Positions 55,518 to 64,000 of a stretch of DNA of 64,000 bases are shown here, piece by piece. The stretch comes from DATCJA01 sp963814955 (lineage in GTDB: Bacteria; Acidobacteriota; Vicinamibacteria; Vicinamibacterales; UBA2999). The translations under genes and the position numbers were made by a program. The stretch spans positions 124,001-188,000 of the forward strand of contig CAWFEX010000012.1 in NCBI GenBank assembly GCA_963814955.1. The letters are read 5' to 3'. The notes beneath the pieces are model-generated. The model saw only the letters and a list, made by a program, of their open reading frames with translations. It did no database searches and was not told the origin of the DNA. Positions within the stretch are counted from its first letter, which is position 1. Each line of letters opens with the position of its first letter.

Positions 55518-57137
55518 TCACTGTACCGCGACCTTCGGTGCCGCCTTGAGCGACTGCTGGTACTTGAGGATGCCCGCGAAAAGCGCCTCGGCGATCTGCT
55601 GGCGGTAGCTGGTGCTGCGCAGCAGCGCAGCCTCTTGCCGATGCGTGAGGAACGAGACTTCCGCAAGTGCACTGGGCATCGTCGCGCCCACGAGCACCAT
55701 GAACGGCGCCTGTTTCACGCCCAGATTGCGCGCGTTGCGATCGGCCTTGCGCAGCTGGGCGTGCATCGACTGCTGGAGCATCGCTGCAAAATCACGCGAT
55801 TCGTCGATCTTGTTGTTCATGGCGATGGCTTTGACGATATCCGGCAGGCTTCCCATCGTCTTCGAGGAACCGGCGTTTTCGCGCGCGGCGATCGCCTCGG
55901 CTTCCGGGTTCGTCGCGAAGCTGAGGAAATAGGTTTCGAACCCGCGGGCGTTGGCGTTCGCGCTGGCGTTGGCATGAATCGACAGGAAGAGGTCCGCCGC
56001 CGCCCGGTTGGCTATCGCAGTTCGCTCCTCGAGCGCGACGTATGAGTTGTGTCGCCGTGTAAGGACGACGGCCACGCCGGGTTCCCGTACGAGAAGCTGT
56101 TCGAGGCGCAAGGCAATGTCGAGCACCAGCTCGGCTTCGTTCAGTCCTCGCACCTGCGCGCCAGGGTCGTTCCCCCCATGGCCCGGATCGATGACGATGC
56201 GGGAGATACCGAGTCCCAGTTGGCGGGAGAGGGAGAACCCGCCACCTCTGTTCGTTGCGGCGCCTGACGGCGGCGGTGCCGGTGGAGGTGTTGTGGAGGG
56301 CTTCGGCGTCTCGGGCGCCCTGGCCGCCGTGACCGTGATGGGATCCCTCGCGTCGGCCCGCTCGAAATCGATGACGATGCGGTACGGGTTGTAGAGCGAA
56401 TACACGCTATGACGAGCGTTGCTCTGAAGATCGAATACAACGCGTGTCCGGTTGTCCGGCTGTCTACCGATTCTCGCCTGTCGTACCACTTCGTCGGCAA
56501 AGGGAATCGTGGCGTCCTTCAGTGCGTCGACGGTACTGGTGTTTTTCAGGTCAAGGGAGACGCGCGGTGGCGCGTCGAGGCGTTCCTCGTGAAAGATGGC
56601 TTCGCGCTCGAACTCGAGGGTGATTCGCAGCGCACCGGGCAAAGCTTCCCTCCGCACAGCCCGGAGCGTTGCCTGTCCGGTGGCATCGGTCCCATTGAGG
56701 CGGGTGGTGTGACCGCCGATCCCGCGAATCAACGAGCTCGTCGGATATTGGGATTTCAGCAGAGCAAAGAGCCGCAGCGCCGCGGCCCTGTCGCGCGAAT
56801 CGCCGAACTGCCAGAACGCATCGGCTGACAGCACGCCGCCCTGCCAGAGCGCGTTGTCGCTGTATCCGCTGCGTGGAAAACGGCGAACGAACATTTCGTA
56901 CGCCTCAACCGTCATCCGTATGCGATCGAGCAGCAGCAACGTCGCTTCACCTGACGGTTCCGCGCTCGTTTGCGGGGCGAGGTCCAGCTCCCGGCGCAAA
57001 ACGCGCTCCCGACCCAGCATGTCGGTGTAGGACGTTTCTGCGTCTTGCGGAGCGGCCGCTGGTGAAGCCAGGCTGACGCCGCACGCAGTGGCGCCGGCGA
57101 CCACAAGGGCCGCCAGTGCTCTATCGAAGCTGTGCAT
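55518..57137 (-). CDS. N-acetylmuramoyl-L-alanine amidase (AmiC-like)
   Basis: A 539-residue exported protein. Signal ALAALVVAGATACGVSLA, then a TPR-like region (FVRRFPRSGYSDNALWQGG), an AMIN-type domain about 160-265 (LRITLEFEREAIFHEERLDAPPRVSLDL, TRVVFDLQSNARHSVYSLYNPYRIVIDF), a Pro-rich linker and a C-terminal Amidase_3 domain: IVIDPGHGGNDPGA with metal His, the Glu in RGLNEAELVLDIALRL, LFLSIHANA and near the end SALAEVSFLTHRQEAALL. It cleaves the peptide stem from muramic acid during daughter-cell separation. Its start overlaps the ftsK stop, a sensible division-gene pairing. Confidence 0.88.
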   Translation of the reverse strand: MHSFDRALAALVVAGATACGVSLASPAAAPQDAETSYTDMLGRERVLRRELDLAPQTSAEPSGEATLLLLDRIRMTVEAYEMFVRRFPRSGYSDNALWQGGVLSADAFWQFGDSRDRAAALRLFALLKSQYPTSSLIRGIGGHTTRLNGTDATGQATLRAVRREALPGALRITLEFEREAIFHEERLDAPPRVSLDLKNTSTVDALKDATIPFADEVVRQARIGRQPDNRTRVVFDLQSNARHSVYSLYNPYRIVIDFERADARDPITVTAARAPETPKPSTTPPPAPPPSGAATNRGGGFSLSRQLGLGISRIVIDPGHGGNDPGAQVRGLNEAELVLDIALRLEQLLVREPGVAVVLTRRHNSYVALEERTAIANRAAADLFLSIHANASANANARGFETYFLSFATNPEAEAIAARENAGSSKTMGSLPDIVKAIAMNNKIDESRDFAAMLQQSMHAQLRKADRNARNLGVKQAPFMVLVGATMPSALAEVSFLTHRQEAALLRSTSYRQQIAEALFAGILKYQQSLKAAPKVAVQ

Positions 57138-59417
57138 CAACCTCCTCGAAGTAATTGCGGTCGACCAGTACCTCGCGAGGCTTCCCACCGGCGCCGGGGG
57201 AGACGAGTCCTTCGGCTTCCATCATGTCGACGAGACGCGCGGCTCGGCTGAATCCAATACGCAACTTTCGCTGGAGGTACGAGATCGAGGCCTGTCCTGT
57301 CCCGACGACGATCCGGGCAGCTTCGTCGTACAGGTCGTCCTTCTCGAAATCGAGCGCCTCGGGGCCGCTCTTGTCGTCTTCTGCCGTGATCGACTCGTCG
57401 AACACAGGCTTGCCCTGCTTGCGAAGGAAGCTCGCGAGCCGCGCCGATTCCTGTTCGGAAATGTAAGGCCCGTGGAGACGAATGCATCGGGACGAGGCTG
57501 GCGGCAGAAACAGCATGTCGCCGCGTCCGAGCAGTTGTTCGGCTCCGTTGCCGTCGAGAATGGTTCGAGAGTCGGTCTTCGACGACACTCGAAACGAGAT
57601 GCGTGACGGCAGATTCGCCTTGATGAGCCCGGTGATGACATCGACCGAGGGTCGCTGCGTGGCGAGAATCAGATGGATGCCGACGGCTCTCGCCATCTGG
57701 GCCAGCCGCGCAATCGATTCCTCGACCTCGTTGCTGGCAACCATCATCAAATCGGCGAGCTCGTCGATGACCACGACGATAAACGGCAGCGGCCGCGGAG
57801 CCTCAGGGTCTTTCGATGCACCTTCCTCGAGCGCCAGCCGGATGTTCCGGTTGTACTGATCGATGTTCCGCACGCCTTCGCTTGCCAGCGTCTTGTACCG
57901 TTCTTCCATTTCGTGGACGGCCCACCGCAGCGCATTTGCCGCCTTCTTCGGATCCACGACGACAGGCGTCAGCAGGTGAGGAATGTCCTCGTACATCCCG
58001 AGCTCGAGCCGTTTGGGGTCGATCATGATCAGCCGCACGTCGTCGGGGGTCGCGCGGTAGAGGATGCTGGTCAGCATTGCATTGAGGCCGACTGATTTCC
58101 CAGTCCCGGTCGAACCGGCAATGAGCAGGTGCGGCATCGAAGCGAGATCGGTGACGTAGGGCTCGCCGTGGATCGTCTTGCCGAGCGCCAGCGTCAGCTT
58201 CGAGAGCGATCGCCGGTAGGCGTCGGAGTCGAGCAGCTCACGCAGCGAAATGGTTTCGCGGTTCGGATTCGGAATCTGGATGCCGACGGTCGATTTGCCC
58301 GGTATGCGGTCGATGAGAACCGATTCGGCCTTCATGGCGAGGCTCAAGTCGTCCGCCAGACCAGTTACCTTGCTGTACTTGACCCCCGCCTCGGGCTTGA
58401 ACTCGAACGTCGTGACCACGGGGCCCGGATGGATTTGAGCGACTTGTCCCTCGACGGAAAACTCGTGGCACTTTTCTTCGAGGTGACGGGCTGCTTCCAT
58501 GAGTTCCCGCTCGTCGATCTTGCGCTCTGCCTTCGGCGAATCGAGCAGCGACGCGGGCGGCAGCGTGAACGCACCCTGCCGTCGCGGAGCCGGCTTTTGG
58601 CGGTTCCGCAGGCGGCGGTCCGCTTTCGGGCGCCTTGCGCCCCACAACTGGGATTGCGGGCCCCGGGATTGTCCGGAACCCGGGAGCCCGTGCACGAGAT
58701 CCCGAATTCGCAGTTCCGCGATCCCCGATCCTCGATGCCCACGGATCCCGGACTCCCGGACCCCGGATCCCGCGTTTTCACGTGTTTGGCGATGACATTC
58801 CGGCGCTCGCGTTCTTTGCGGCGCCGCTCGAGCCACAACCTCGCCCATCCAATGCCGCGCGCCGACAAGTCGCGGGATTCCTGACTCGCTCGGGCGAACA
58901 GGCGGCCGAAGGAGAACTGGGTCGACAAGATGACGGACAACGTCATCAAAGTCAGCAGCACGATGATCGAACCGGTCCTGTTCAGGTAATCGGAGAACGC
59001 GCTATTCAGCCATGTCCCGATCGATCCTCCGGCCTGAAAGGTCTTGTCCGGAAGATCGGTAGTGCCAAGCAGAAGGCTGAGAAATCCGCTGGCGCACCCA
59101 AAGAACAGCGTGACGCCGACCAGCTTCGTGTACGCCGCGTCCGGCGGCTGACACCAGAAGTAGTGCCAGCCGATGATTCCGATGACGAGCGGCAGCAGAT
59201 AGGAGGCGTAGCCGAACAGCTGGAACGACAACTCGGCAAGGAAAGCTCCCACCCGGCCCACGAAGTTCGCGGGCGCTTGGGCCGCGTCGGTCGTGAAGAA
59301 CCAGACCGGGTCCGACGGTTCGTAGGTGACCAGCGAAATGAGCCATATGAGCGCGAGCGCGAACAGTGCCACACCGGCGAACTCGCTGATGCGCCGCGAC
59401 AGGGTGGACTCCGACAT
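57121..59417 (-). CDS. ftsK: DNA translocase FtsK, one frame break and repeat-containing linker
   Basis: About 765 residues. The N-terminus has four to five membrane helices (GVALFALALIWLISLV, LSFQLFGYASYLLPLVIGIIGW, VTLFFGCASGFLSLLL, LTLMTLSVILSTQ). The motor domain shows LMEAARHLEEKCHEFSVEGQV, LLIAGSTGTGKSVGLNAMLTSIL (Walker A), FIVVVIDELADLMM (Walker B), ATQRPSVDVITGLIKANLPSRI and a gamma-type winged helix at the end (ASISYLQRKLRIGFSRAARLVDMMEAEGLV). It pumps DNA at the division septum. A linker near 58600-58790 contains repeat DNA and the frame break near 58590. ATG overlaps the RNase J stop by one base. Confidence 0.88.
58636..58790. repeat. GGATCC-type repeat DNA inside ftsK linker
   Basis: Within the linker, seven- to eight-base units recur on the plus strand: GGATCCC, GGACTCCC, GGACCCC, GGATCCC (about 58743-58775), with further GATCCCG and CGATCCCC variants toward 58690 and a CCCCGGGATTGTCC/GGAACCCGGG patch. 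The protein here is low-complexity (TRDPGSGSPGSV and similar). It looks like intergenic-type repeat inserted in a tolerant region. Confidence 0.55.
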
Positions 59418-61114
59418 CAGATCTCCATCAGGACCGGCAGCACCAGCGGCCGGCGGCCCGAACGCTTCTTGAAGAACCTCCGCAACTCGACGCGAAGCTT
59501 TTCCGTCATCAGTCCCTGATCGGTGCGTTCCTCGACGCTCGAGCTCGAGATGCACTCGGCAACGATGCCGGACGCGTCGCTGAATATCGAGCTCGCCTCG
59601 CCCTCGCCAACGACAAAGCCGCGGGCCACCATTTCCGGGTCGCCCACCAGCATGCCTGTCTGCCGGTTGATCGCGACCACCGCGACGACCACACCATCGC
59701 CGGCGATGTGGCGCCGGTCCCTGAGCACTTCGTCGCCGACTTCGCCTATGCGCGTCACGTCGATGAGCACACGACCCGCCGGGGCCTTGTCGGCAATGCG
59801 TGCACCGTGATCGTCGAACTGGATCCTGTCGCCATTCTCGGCGAGCAATACCTGCAGTTTTTGTTCTGCGCCGGCCATGACGCGCTGCGCCTCCCGTGCG
59901 TGCTGGGCGAGATGACGGTACTCGCCGTGAACGGGTACGAAGTATCGCGGGCGGACGAGCGACAGCATCAGCTTGAGCTCCTCCGCACTGCCGTGCCCCG
60001 ACACGTGCACGTGCTTGATCGACTCGGTCACCACGTCGGCGCCTCGCCGCGCGACGTGGCTGACCGTACGGGCAATCGCCTTTTCGTTGCCCGGAATCGG
60101 CCGCGCCGACAGGACCACAGTATCCTCGGGTCCGAGCCGGACGAAGCGATGGTCATCGATGGAAATGCGCGGAAGAGCCGCCTGGGGTTCCCCCTGCGAT
60201 CCTGTCGTGATGCAAAGCACGTCCTGAGATGCATGACTCGGCACGTCGGAATCGCGGATCTGCACACCGGCGGGAACGCGCAGAAAGCCAAGCCGCTGGG
60301 CGATTTCGGCGTTTCTGACCATGCTGCGACCGACGAATGCCACTCGCCGTTCGAACTGGACGGCCAGGTCGACCAGGATCTGCATCCGATAGATGCTCGA
60401 CGAAAACGTGGCGACCACCAGCTTGCCATGAGTGCTGGTGAACAGCTCCTCGAACGCGTCGATGACCTCGACCTCGGGTCCGGTGAATCCCTTCCGGTCA
60501 ATGTTGGTGCTGTCGGCGAAGAGCGCCAGCACACCGTTACGGCCGAGCTCTGCGAACCGATGGAGGTCGAAATGCTCGCCGTCAATAGGCGTCTGATCGA
60601 TCTTGAAGTCGCCAGTATGGACGATCACGCCCACCGGCGTCGTAATTGCCAGCGCGACGCAGTCGGGCATGCTGTGCGTCACGCGGATGAATTCGATGGA
60701 AAAAGGACCAACGGTCACGACGTCGCGTGGCTTGACCGTCTTGAGGCGATCGCCGGCATCGATCGAATGCTCCTCGAGCTTGGGCTCGACGAGCGCCAGC
60801 GTCATTGCCGTGCCGTACACCGGGCCGTCGAAGAGCGGCAGCACGTGGGGCACCGCGCCAATGTGGTCTTCGTGGCCGTGCGTGAGGATCAGCGCGCGCA
60901 CCTGGTCGCGCCGCGATTCCACATATGTGAGGTCGGGGATGATCAGATCGACGCCGAGCTGGTCCGGATCCGGAAACATGACGCCGGCATCCACGAGGAT
61001 GGTCGTGTTCTGCCACGACACCGCCATCATGTTCATGCCGAACTCGCCGAGACCTCCGAGAGGAACGATCTCGAGCGCGGACGGAGACACCACTGGTACG
61101 GCGGACTGATTCAT
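59417..61114 (-). CDS. rnj: Ribonuclease J
   Basis: A 565-residue intact beta-CASP metallo-nuclease. PLGGLGEFGMNMMAV, the metal motif ILTHGHEDHIGAVPHVLP, VTHSMPDCVALAI, HTGDFKIDQTP, FADSTNID, the beta-CASP segment ATFSSSIYRMQILVDLA and FVGRSMVRNAE, ITTGSQGEPQAALPRI, and VHVSGHGSAEELKLMLSLVRPRYFVPVHGEYRH are all present, with a C-terminal domain of about 115 residues. It performs 5'-3' exo- and endonucleolytic RNA decay and 16S or mRNA processing. The stop overlaps the ftsK start. Confidence 0.92.
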   Translation of the reverse strand: MNQSAVPVVSPSALEIVPLGGLGEFGMNMMAVSWQNTTILVDAGVMFPDPDQLGVDLIIPDLTYVESRRDQVRALILTHGHEDHIGAVPHVLPLFDGPVYGTAMTLALVEPKLEEHSIDAGDRLKTVKPRDVVTVGPFSIEFIRVTHSMPDCVALAITTPVGVIVHTGDFKIDQTPIDGEHFDLHRFAELGRNGVLALFADSTNIDRKGFTGPEVEVIDAFEELFTSTHGKLVVATFSSSIYRMQILVDLAVQFERRVAFVGRSMVRNAEIAQRLGFLRVPAGVQIRDSDVPSHASQDVLCITTGSQGEPQAALPRISIDDHRFVRLGPEDTVVLSARPIPGNEKAIARTVSHVARRGADVVTESIKHVHVSGHGSAEELKLMLSLVRPRYFVPVHGEYRHLAQHAREAQRVMAGAEQKLQVLLAENGDRIQFDDHGARIADKAPAGRVLIDVTRIGEVGDEVLRDRRHIAGDGVVVAVVAINRQTGMLVGDPEMVARGFVVGEGEASSIFSDASGIVAECISSSSVEERTDQGLMTEKLRVELRRFFKKRSGRRPLVLPVLMEI

Positions 61115-61233
61115 CGAAGCCCAGCTTCACACACCGTTAGCGTCTTCACCACGACACACGCCCGGGCGGGCTGCAGCGCGGGTCCCCGACTGGCGTGTCA
61201 GCATGTCGGGAATAGGCGGCTGGAAACGCCTAA

Positions 61234-61274
61234 CCCTTCAACGTACTCAAGGCTGCCTTGAGCATGTCGAAGGG
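61234..61274. repeat. Nested palindrome CCCTTCAAC...GTCGAAGGG
   Basis: Outer arms CCCTTCAAC (61234-61242) and GTCGAAGGG (61266-61274), inner perfect stem CTCAAGG-CTG-CCTTGAG (61246-61262). It corresponds in layout to 34195-34237. It lies between rnj and rsmA. Confidence 0.7.
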
Positions 61275-61311
61275 GTAAAAACCGGGCAGGATCAATAACT
61301 TCCGGCGAAAA

Positions 61312-62184
61312 CTATAGCACAGCCCTCGATAGCCGGGCGACGTCCGAGACCGTCAATGTCTCTGGTCTTTGTGATGGATCGAGGCTCGCGCGCCGGATGG
61401 CTTCTTCGGCCGAACGCCCAAGCAAAGACGCCAGGGGCCGGAGCGCGTTGAGGAGGGTTTTGCGCCGGTGAACGAACAGGGCGCGCACGATTCGCTCGAA
61501 GGCCGCGCGGTCCACGTCGGCGCTGAGCGGCCGGAATCTCAGACAAACGAGGGCCGAGGTGACTTTTGGTGCCGGCCTGAACGCGCCCGGCGGCAGCGTC
61601 AGAAGGCGTTCGACATCTGCCGCGAGGCCGGCCTGCAGGGCAAGCGTGCCGTAGCCTGCACTACCGGCCCTGGCCACGAGACGATCGGCGACCTCCTTTT
61701 GCAGCATGATGGTGGCATCGCGAAACCGCGTTCCCTCTTCGGCGTCGCCGAGGAGGCGAAACAGAATCGGCGACGCAACGTTGTAGGGAAGATTCCCGGC
61801 GACCCGCAGCGGCTGCCGCTCAGCTCGCAGCGCATCGTTGAGGTCGATGCTGAGGAAATCGCCCGTGATCACCCGCACGTTGTCGGGCACGCGCGCCGGC
61901 AACGCGTACGCGAGATCGCGGTCGATTTCTACTGCAACGATCTGGCGCACACGCGGTGCAAGTGCGCGGGTAAGGGCGCCATGTCCGGGACCGATCTCCA
62001 GAAAGGTCTCGTCCGGCGAAGGGGCGATGGCCTGAATCACCTTGTCGACCCACGCCGGTTCGAGGAAGTGCTGGCCGAAACGCCGGCGCGGGCGTGGACG
62101 GTCAGGCCTCGGTGTCGTCGGCAGCCGCTTCGCCCCGCCAGTACCGCTCTTCGATTTCTTCGATCTCTTCCTCACTGAGGCCAA
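61312..62184 (-). CDS. rsmA: 16S rRNA dimethyladenosine transferase
   Basis: A KsgA/RsmA enzyme, 290 residues from ATG 62184. RRRFGQHFLEP, motif I LEIGPGHGALTRAL, VAVEIDRDLAYALPAR, ITGDFLSIDL, motif IV VAGNLPYNVASPILFRLL, then VDRAAFERIVRALFVHRRKTLLNALRPL. It methylates two adenosines at the 3' end of 16S rRNA late in 30S assembly. The first 30 residues are basic and overlap the metallopeptidase gene by 83 bases, so a start closer to RRRFGQHF (for example a CTG near 62120) is possible. Confidence 0.88.
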   Translation of the reverse strand: MASVRKRSKKSKSGTGGAKRLPTTPRPDRPRPRRRFGQHFLEPAWVDKVIQAIAPSPDETFLEIGPGHGALTRALAPRVRQIVAVEIDRDLAYALPARVPDNVRVITGDFLSIDLNDALRAERQPLRVAGNLPYNVASPILFRLLGDAEEGTRFRDATIMLQKEVADRLVARAGSAGYGTLALQAGLAADVERLLTLPPGAFRPAPKVTSALVCLRFRPLSADVDRAAFERIVRALFVHRRKTLLNALRPLASLLGRSAEEAIRRASLDPSQRPETLTVSDVARLSRAVL

Positions 62185-62509
62185 AATAGTGGCCCACCTC
62201 GTGGATTAGCGTCTCGCCAATCACGGCGCGAATCTCATCGACATCTTCGCAGTCTTCCTCAATCGGCCTTTGAAAAATCGTGATGCGATCCGGAAGTACG
62301 TTGCCAAACGCCCATGTGCGTTCGGTGAGCGGGGTGCCCTGATAGAGGCCGTATAGCGAATCGGGCGGCTCGATATCCATTTCCTTGAGCAGCTCCAGAC
62401 TCGGTTCGGTCTCGACGACGAGCGCGAGGTTCTGTATTTCGCGACGGAAACGTTTCGGAATCAGGGAAACCGCTTCACGAACGAGGCGCTCGAATTCGGC
62501 GCGTTCCAT
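62102..62509 (-). CDS. Zincin-like metallopeptidase family protein
   Basis: A 135-residue protein of the minimal zincin family (PF06262 type). FERLVREAVSLIPKRFRREIQNLALVVETEP, GLYQGTPLTERTWAFGNVLPDRITIFQRPIEEDC and HExxH in GETLIHEVGHYFGLSEEEIEEIE. Small stand-alone zincins of this type are widespread and of unknown substrate. It lies between nth and rsmA with overlaps on both sides, so co-translation is likely. Confidence 0.8.
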   Translation of the reverse strand: MERAEFERLVREAVSLIPKRFRREIQNLALVVETEPSLELLKEMDIEPPDSLYGLYQGTPLTERTWAFGNVLPDRITIFQRPIEEDCEDVDEIRAVIGETLIHEVGHYFGLSEEEIEEIEERYWRGEAAADDTEA

Positions 62510-63182
62510 GTGCCGCTTTGACTTTCGGTCGCCCGGGCAGCCCCTCGGCCGACACGACGCGACGATAGTACTCGCAATCCTTGCGCACCGAGCAGCGGCC
62601 GCACAGCGGCTTGGGTCGGCAAATGCGACGGCCGTGCAGGATCTGGACGTCCGATGCCAGCGTCCACATAGCCTTCGGCAGCATCGCGCAAAGCTGCGCC
62701 TCGACCTTTTCCGGGCTCTCGGAAGCGGCGATCCCGATCCGGTTCGACACCCGCAGCACGTGACGATCGACCGGCAACCCCGGCACACCAAGCGCGTGAC
62801 CGAGCACGACATTGGCGGTCTTCCTGCCGACGCCTGGCAAAGCGGTGAGCTCCTCCATATCTGCCGGAACCTGGCCACCGTGCTGTTCGACCAGTTGCCG
62901 CGACATCCCGATCAGCGCTTTTGCTTTCTGGCGGAAAAACCCGGTCGACTGGATAAGAGTTTGGAGCGTGTCCGTCTCGGCGGCGGCGAGCGACGCCGCA
63001 TCGGGGTATCGCGCAAAGAGGGCGGGCGTCACCATGTTGACGCGCTCGTCGGTCGATTGCGCGGACAGGATAGTCGCCGCGAGAAGCTCGAAGGCGTTCC
63101 GATAGTGGAGCTCGGTGTCGGCGTTCGGATGCTGCTTCGCCAGCGTGCGGATGATGCGGCGAACGTCGGCAGAGGATTTCAT
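62475..63182 (-). CDS. nth: Endonuclease III (base-excision repair glycosylase/lyase)
   Basis: A 235-residue HhH-GPD enzyme. ATILSAQSTDERVNMV, the helix-hairpin-helix LTALPGVGRKTANVVLGHAL with the catalytic Lys and LPVDRHVLRVSNR with the catalytic Asp, then a C-terminal iron-sulfur cluster ICRPKPLCGRCSVRKDCEYY. Spacing is C-x5-C-x2-C-x5-C, one residue shorter than the usual C-x6 at the first gap. It removes oxidised pyrimidines. The gene overlaps the zincin by 35 bases. Confidence 0.9.
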   Translation of the reverse strand: MKSSADVRRIIRTLAKQHPNADTELHYRNAFELLAATILSAQSTDERVNMVTPALFARYPDAASLAAAETDTLQTLIQSTGFFRQKAKALIGMSRQLVEQHGGQVPADMEELTALPGVGRKTANVVLGHALGVPGLPVDRHVLRVSNRIGIAASESPEKVEAQLCAMLPKAMWTLASDVQILHGRRICRPKPLCGRCSVRKDCEYYRRVVSAEGLPGRPKVKAAHGTRRIRAPRS

Positions 63183-63213
63183 TTCAGGTCAAAGGTAAGC
63201 CCTTACTTTGAAC

Positions 63214-63537
63214 TTAGTGCACCGGCCCCTTTGTCCATCCGACGTTCGAATACGACTCGGAGAACACGCGCATGTGCTCCTGCAGCGCTGCTACGAGGTT
63301 CGGGATGAATTGGACAGGAACCACCACGCGCGCGCGCACCGGTGCACGCACCACGTGCTGATTCTCGGCCTCGTGCAGCTCCTTCTCCGAGAGCGGCATC
63401 ACCTCGCAGAACGTGAGCGTGAAGTCGAATGGCGTATGCGCAATGGAGCAGAAGTTCGCGTAGATGCGCGGCTCCCCGGCGTCTTCGTCGGGAATGATTG
63501 TGAAATTGATCTGTTTGCGTTCAGGCTGGTCGGACAT
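63214..63537 (-). CDS. DUF3467 family protein
   Basis: A 107-residue cytoplasmic protein: PRIYANFCSIAHTPFDFTLTFCEVMP, then RAPVRARVVVPVQFIPNLVAALQEHM, the YANf..v..tp.DF.l.F and MpP..f..L...L pattern of DUF3467. Role unknown. It lies between lexA and nth. Confidence 0.8.
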   Translation of the reverse strand: MSDQPERKQINFTIIPDEDAGEPRIYANFCSIAHTPFDFTLTFCEVMPLSEKELHEAENQHVVRAPVRARVVVPVQFIPNLVAALQEHMRVFSESYSNVGWTKGPVH

Positions 63538-63547
63538 GAGACCAAGC

Positions 63548-64000
63548 TTAATACCTTCTCATCACCCCCACGACGACCCCCTGCACCTGGACCCGGTCAG
63601 CCTCGATGAAAAGCGGCTGCATGGCAGGATTGGCCGGCTGCAGGCGGACCCGACCGTTCTCGCGATAGAACTTCTTCAGGGTGACGTCGAGGCCCCCGAC
63701 GAGCGCAATCACCATCTCGCCGTTGTCGGCGGATTTCCGATCCTCGACGATGACGTAGTCGCCGTCGCGGATCTGCTCATCGATCATGGAGTCGCCCTTG
63801 ACGCGCAGCACGTAGCTGTCGCGCTTGCCGGCGAGCGTTTCAGGTACGGCGATTGTTTCGTTCGAGGCAACTGCCTCGATGGGTGCTCCGGCGGCGACGA
63901 ACCCGAGCAGGGGCAGTTCCACTGCGCGGCTCCCACCGCGCGTCGGCACCAGCTCGACGGATCGGCTGCGGTTCCAGGCGCGGCGGATAAATCCCTTCTC
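63548..64000 (-). CDS. lexA: LexA repressor, N-terminus beyond window edge
   Basis: About 150 residues of the C-terminal part. EKGFIRRAWNRSRSVEL is the end of the DNA-binding domain and hinge, LPLLGFVAAGAPIEA contains the Ala-Gly self-cleavage site, GDSMIDEQIRDGDYVIVE holds the catalytic Ser and VTLKKFYRE the catalytic Lys. It represses the SOS regulon and cleaves itself when RecA filaments form. Its operator and N-terminal helix-turn-helix are outside the window. The neighbouring nth gene is a repair gene, but no LexA box was seen before it. Confidence 0.9.
   Translation of the reverse strand, partial: EKGFIRRAWNRSRSVELVPTRGGSRAVELPLLGFVAAGAPIEAVASNETIAVPETLAGKRDSYVLRVKGDSMIDEQIRDGDYVIVEDRKSADNGEMVIALVGGLDVTLKKFYRENGRVRLQPANPAMQPLFIEADRVQVQGVVVGVMRRY

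Noticed and set aside
59708..61261. Plus-strand open frame of 517 codons
   Set aside because: Antisense to RNase J and the intergenic repeat. No domain is recognisable.

Overview
The window looks like chromosomal DNA of an uncultured, G+C-rich acidobacterium, most probably of the Vicinamibacteria. That placement is an inference. It rests on the run of secreted proteins with a PDLSGIW/WEGxTLVxxA signature, the DUF6152-like, CHRD and PQQ-dehydrogenase genes, the signal-peptide-bearing metallo-beta-lactamase-fold (MBL) enzymes, and several families of short intergenic palindromes. No rRNA, tRNA, CRISPR array or insertion sequence was seen. About twenty genes, including trpE, ftsK and pepA, are split between reading frames although every piece still reads as conserved protein. 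This is best explained by one-base indels in an error-prone or low-coverage assembly, worst at 42.5-49 kb. Such genes are given as single features spanning all frames.

Layout. 1-9.1 kb: secreted and degradative genes (PDLSGIW-family proteins, an alpha/beta hydrolase, DoxX, a DUF6152-like protein, an MBL lipoprotein, an LVIVD-repeat protein) and a response regulator with a zinc ribbon. 9.4-9.8 kb: a Flp-type pilin with a Gly/Asn tail. 10.3-24.7 kb: mostly exported proteins (VOC/glyoxalase, MBL, an ankyrin + CxxCHH + terpenoid-cyclase-like fusion, an exported HpcH/HpaI-like protein, AsmA-like, DUF3500, CHRD, PQQ dehydrogenase with a cytochrome c domain), a peptide-type ABC permease pair and a TPR protein. 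24.8-30.4 kb: an ECF sigma factor with its zinc-finger anti-sigma, a secreted propeller protein and an S55/SpoIVB-like peptidase.

30.4-41.2 kb is the centrepiece, an aromatic amino acid supra-operon: aroD-aroE fusion, trpE, G, D, C, F, B, A, chorismate mutase, DAHP synthase and prephenate dehydrogenase. Upstream lies a promoter, a 30-codon leader peptide with three Phe, three Tyr and three consecutive Trp codons, and a terminator with a competing antiterminator. This is a textbook-like ribosome-mediated attenuator placed over the shikimate, tryptophan and tyrosine steps together. The genes would take erythrose-4-phosphate and PEP through DAHP, and dehydroquinate through shikimate, to tryptophan and to the tyrosine precursor.

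41.3-51 kb: a secreted subclass-B3-like MBL protein, then on the minus strand an acyl-CoA synthetase and a Yej/Opp-type peptide ABC transporter. 51-55.4 kb: a JAMM protein, a glycosyltransferase with a partner protein, a PKD-like exported protein, leucyl aminopeptidase and a small membrane protein. 55.5-64 kb: a minus-strand housekeeping run with amidase, FtsK, RNase J, RsmA, a zincin, endonuclease III, DUF3467 and LexA (cut by the right edge).

Outside the genes, the window carries at least three repeat classes: GTAG-flanked palindromes whose stems differ from copy to copy, a nested CCCTTCGAC...GTCGAAGGG palindrome, and heptanucleotide repeat tracts that pair as long inverted repeats. Repeat-like DNA also appears inside two core genes: an in-frame insertion of about 32 codons in trpB and a repeat-rich linker in ftsK.
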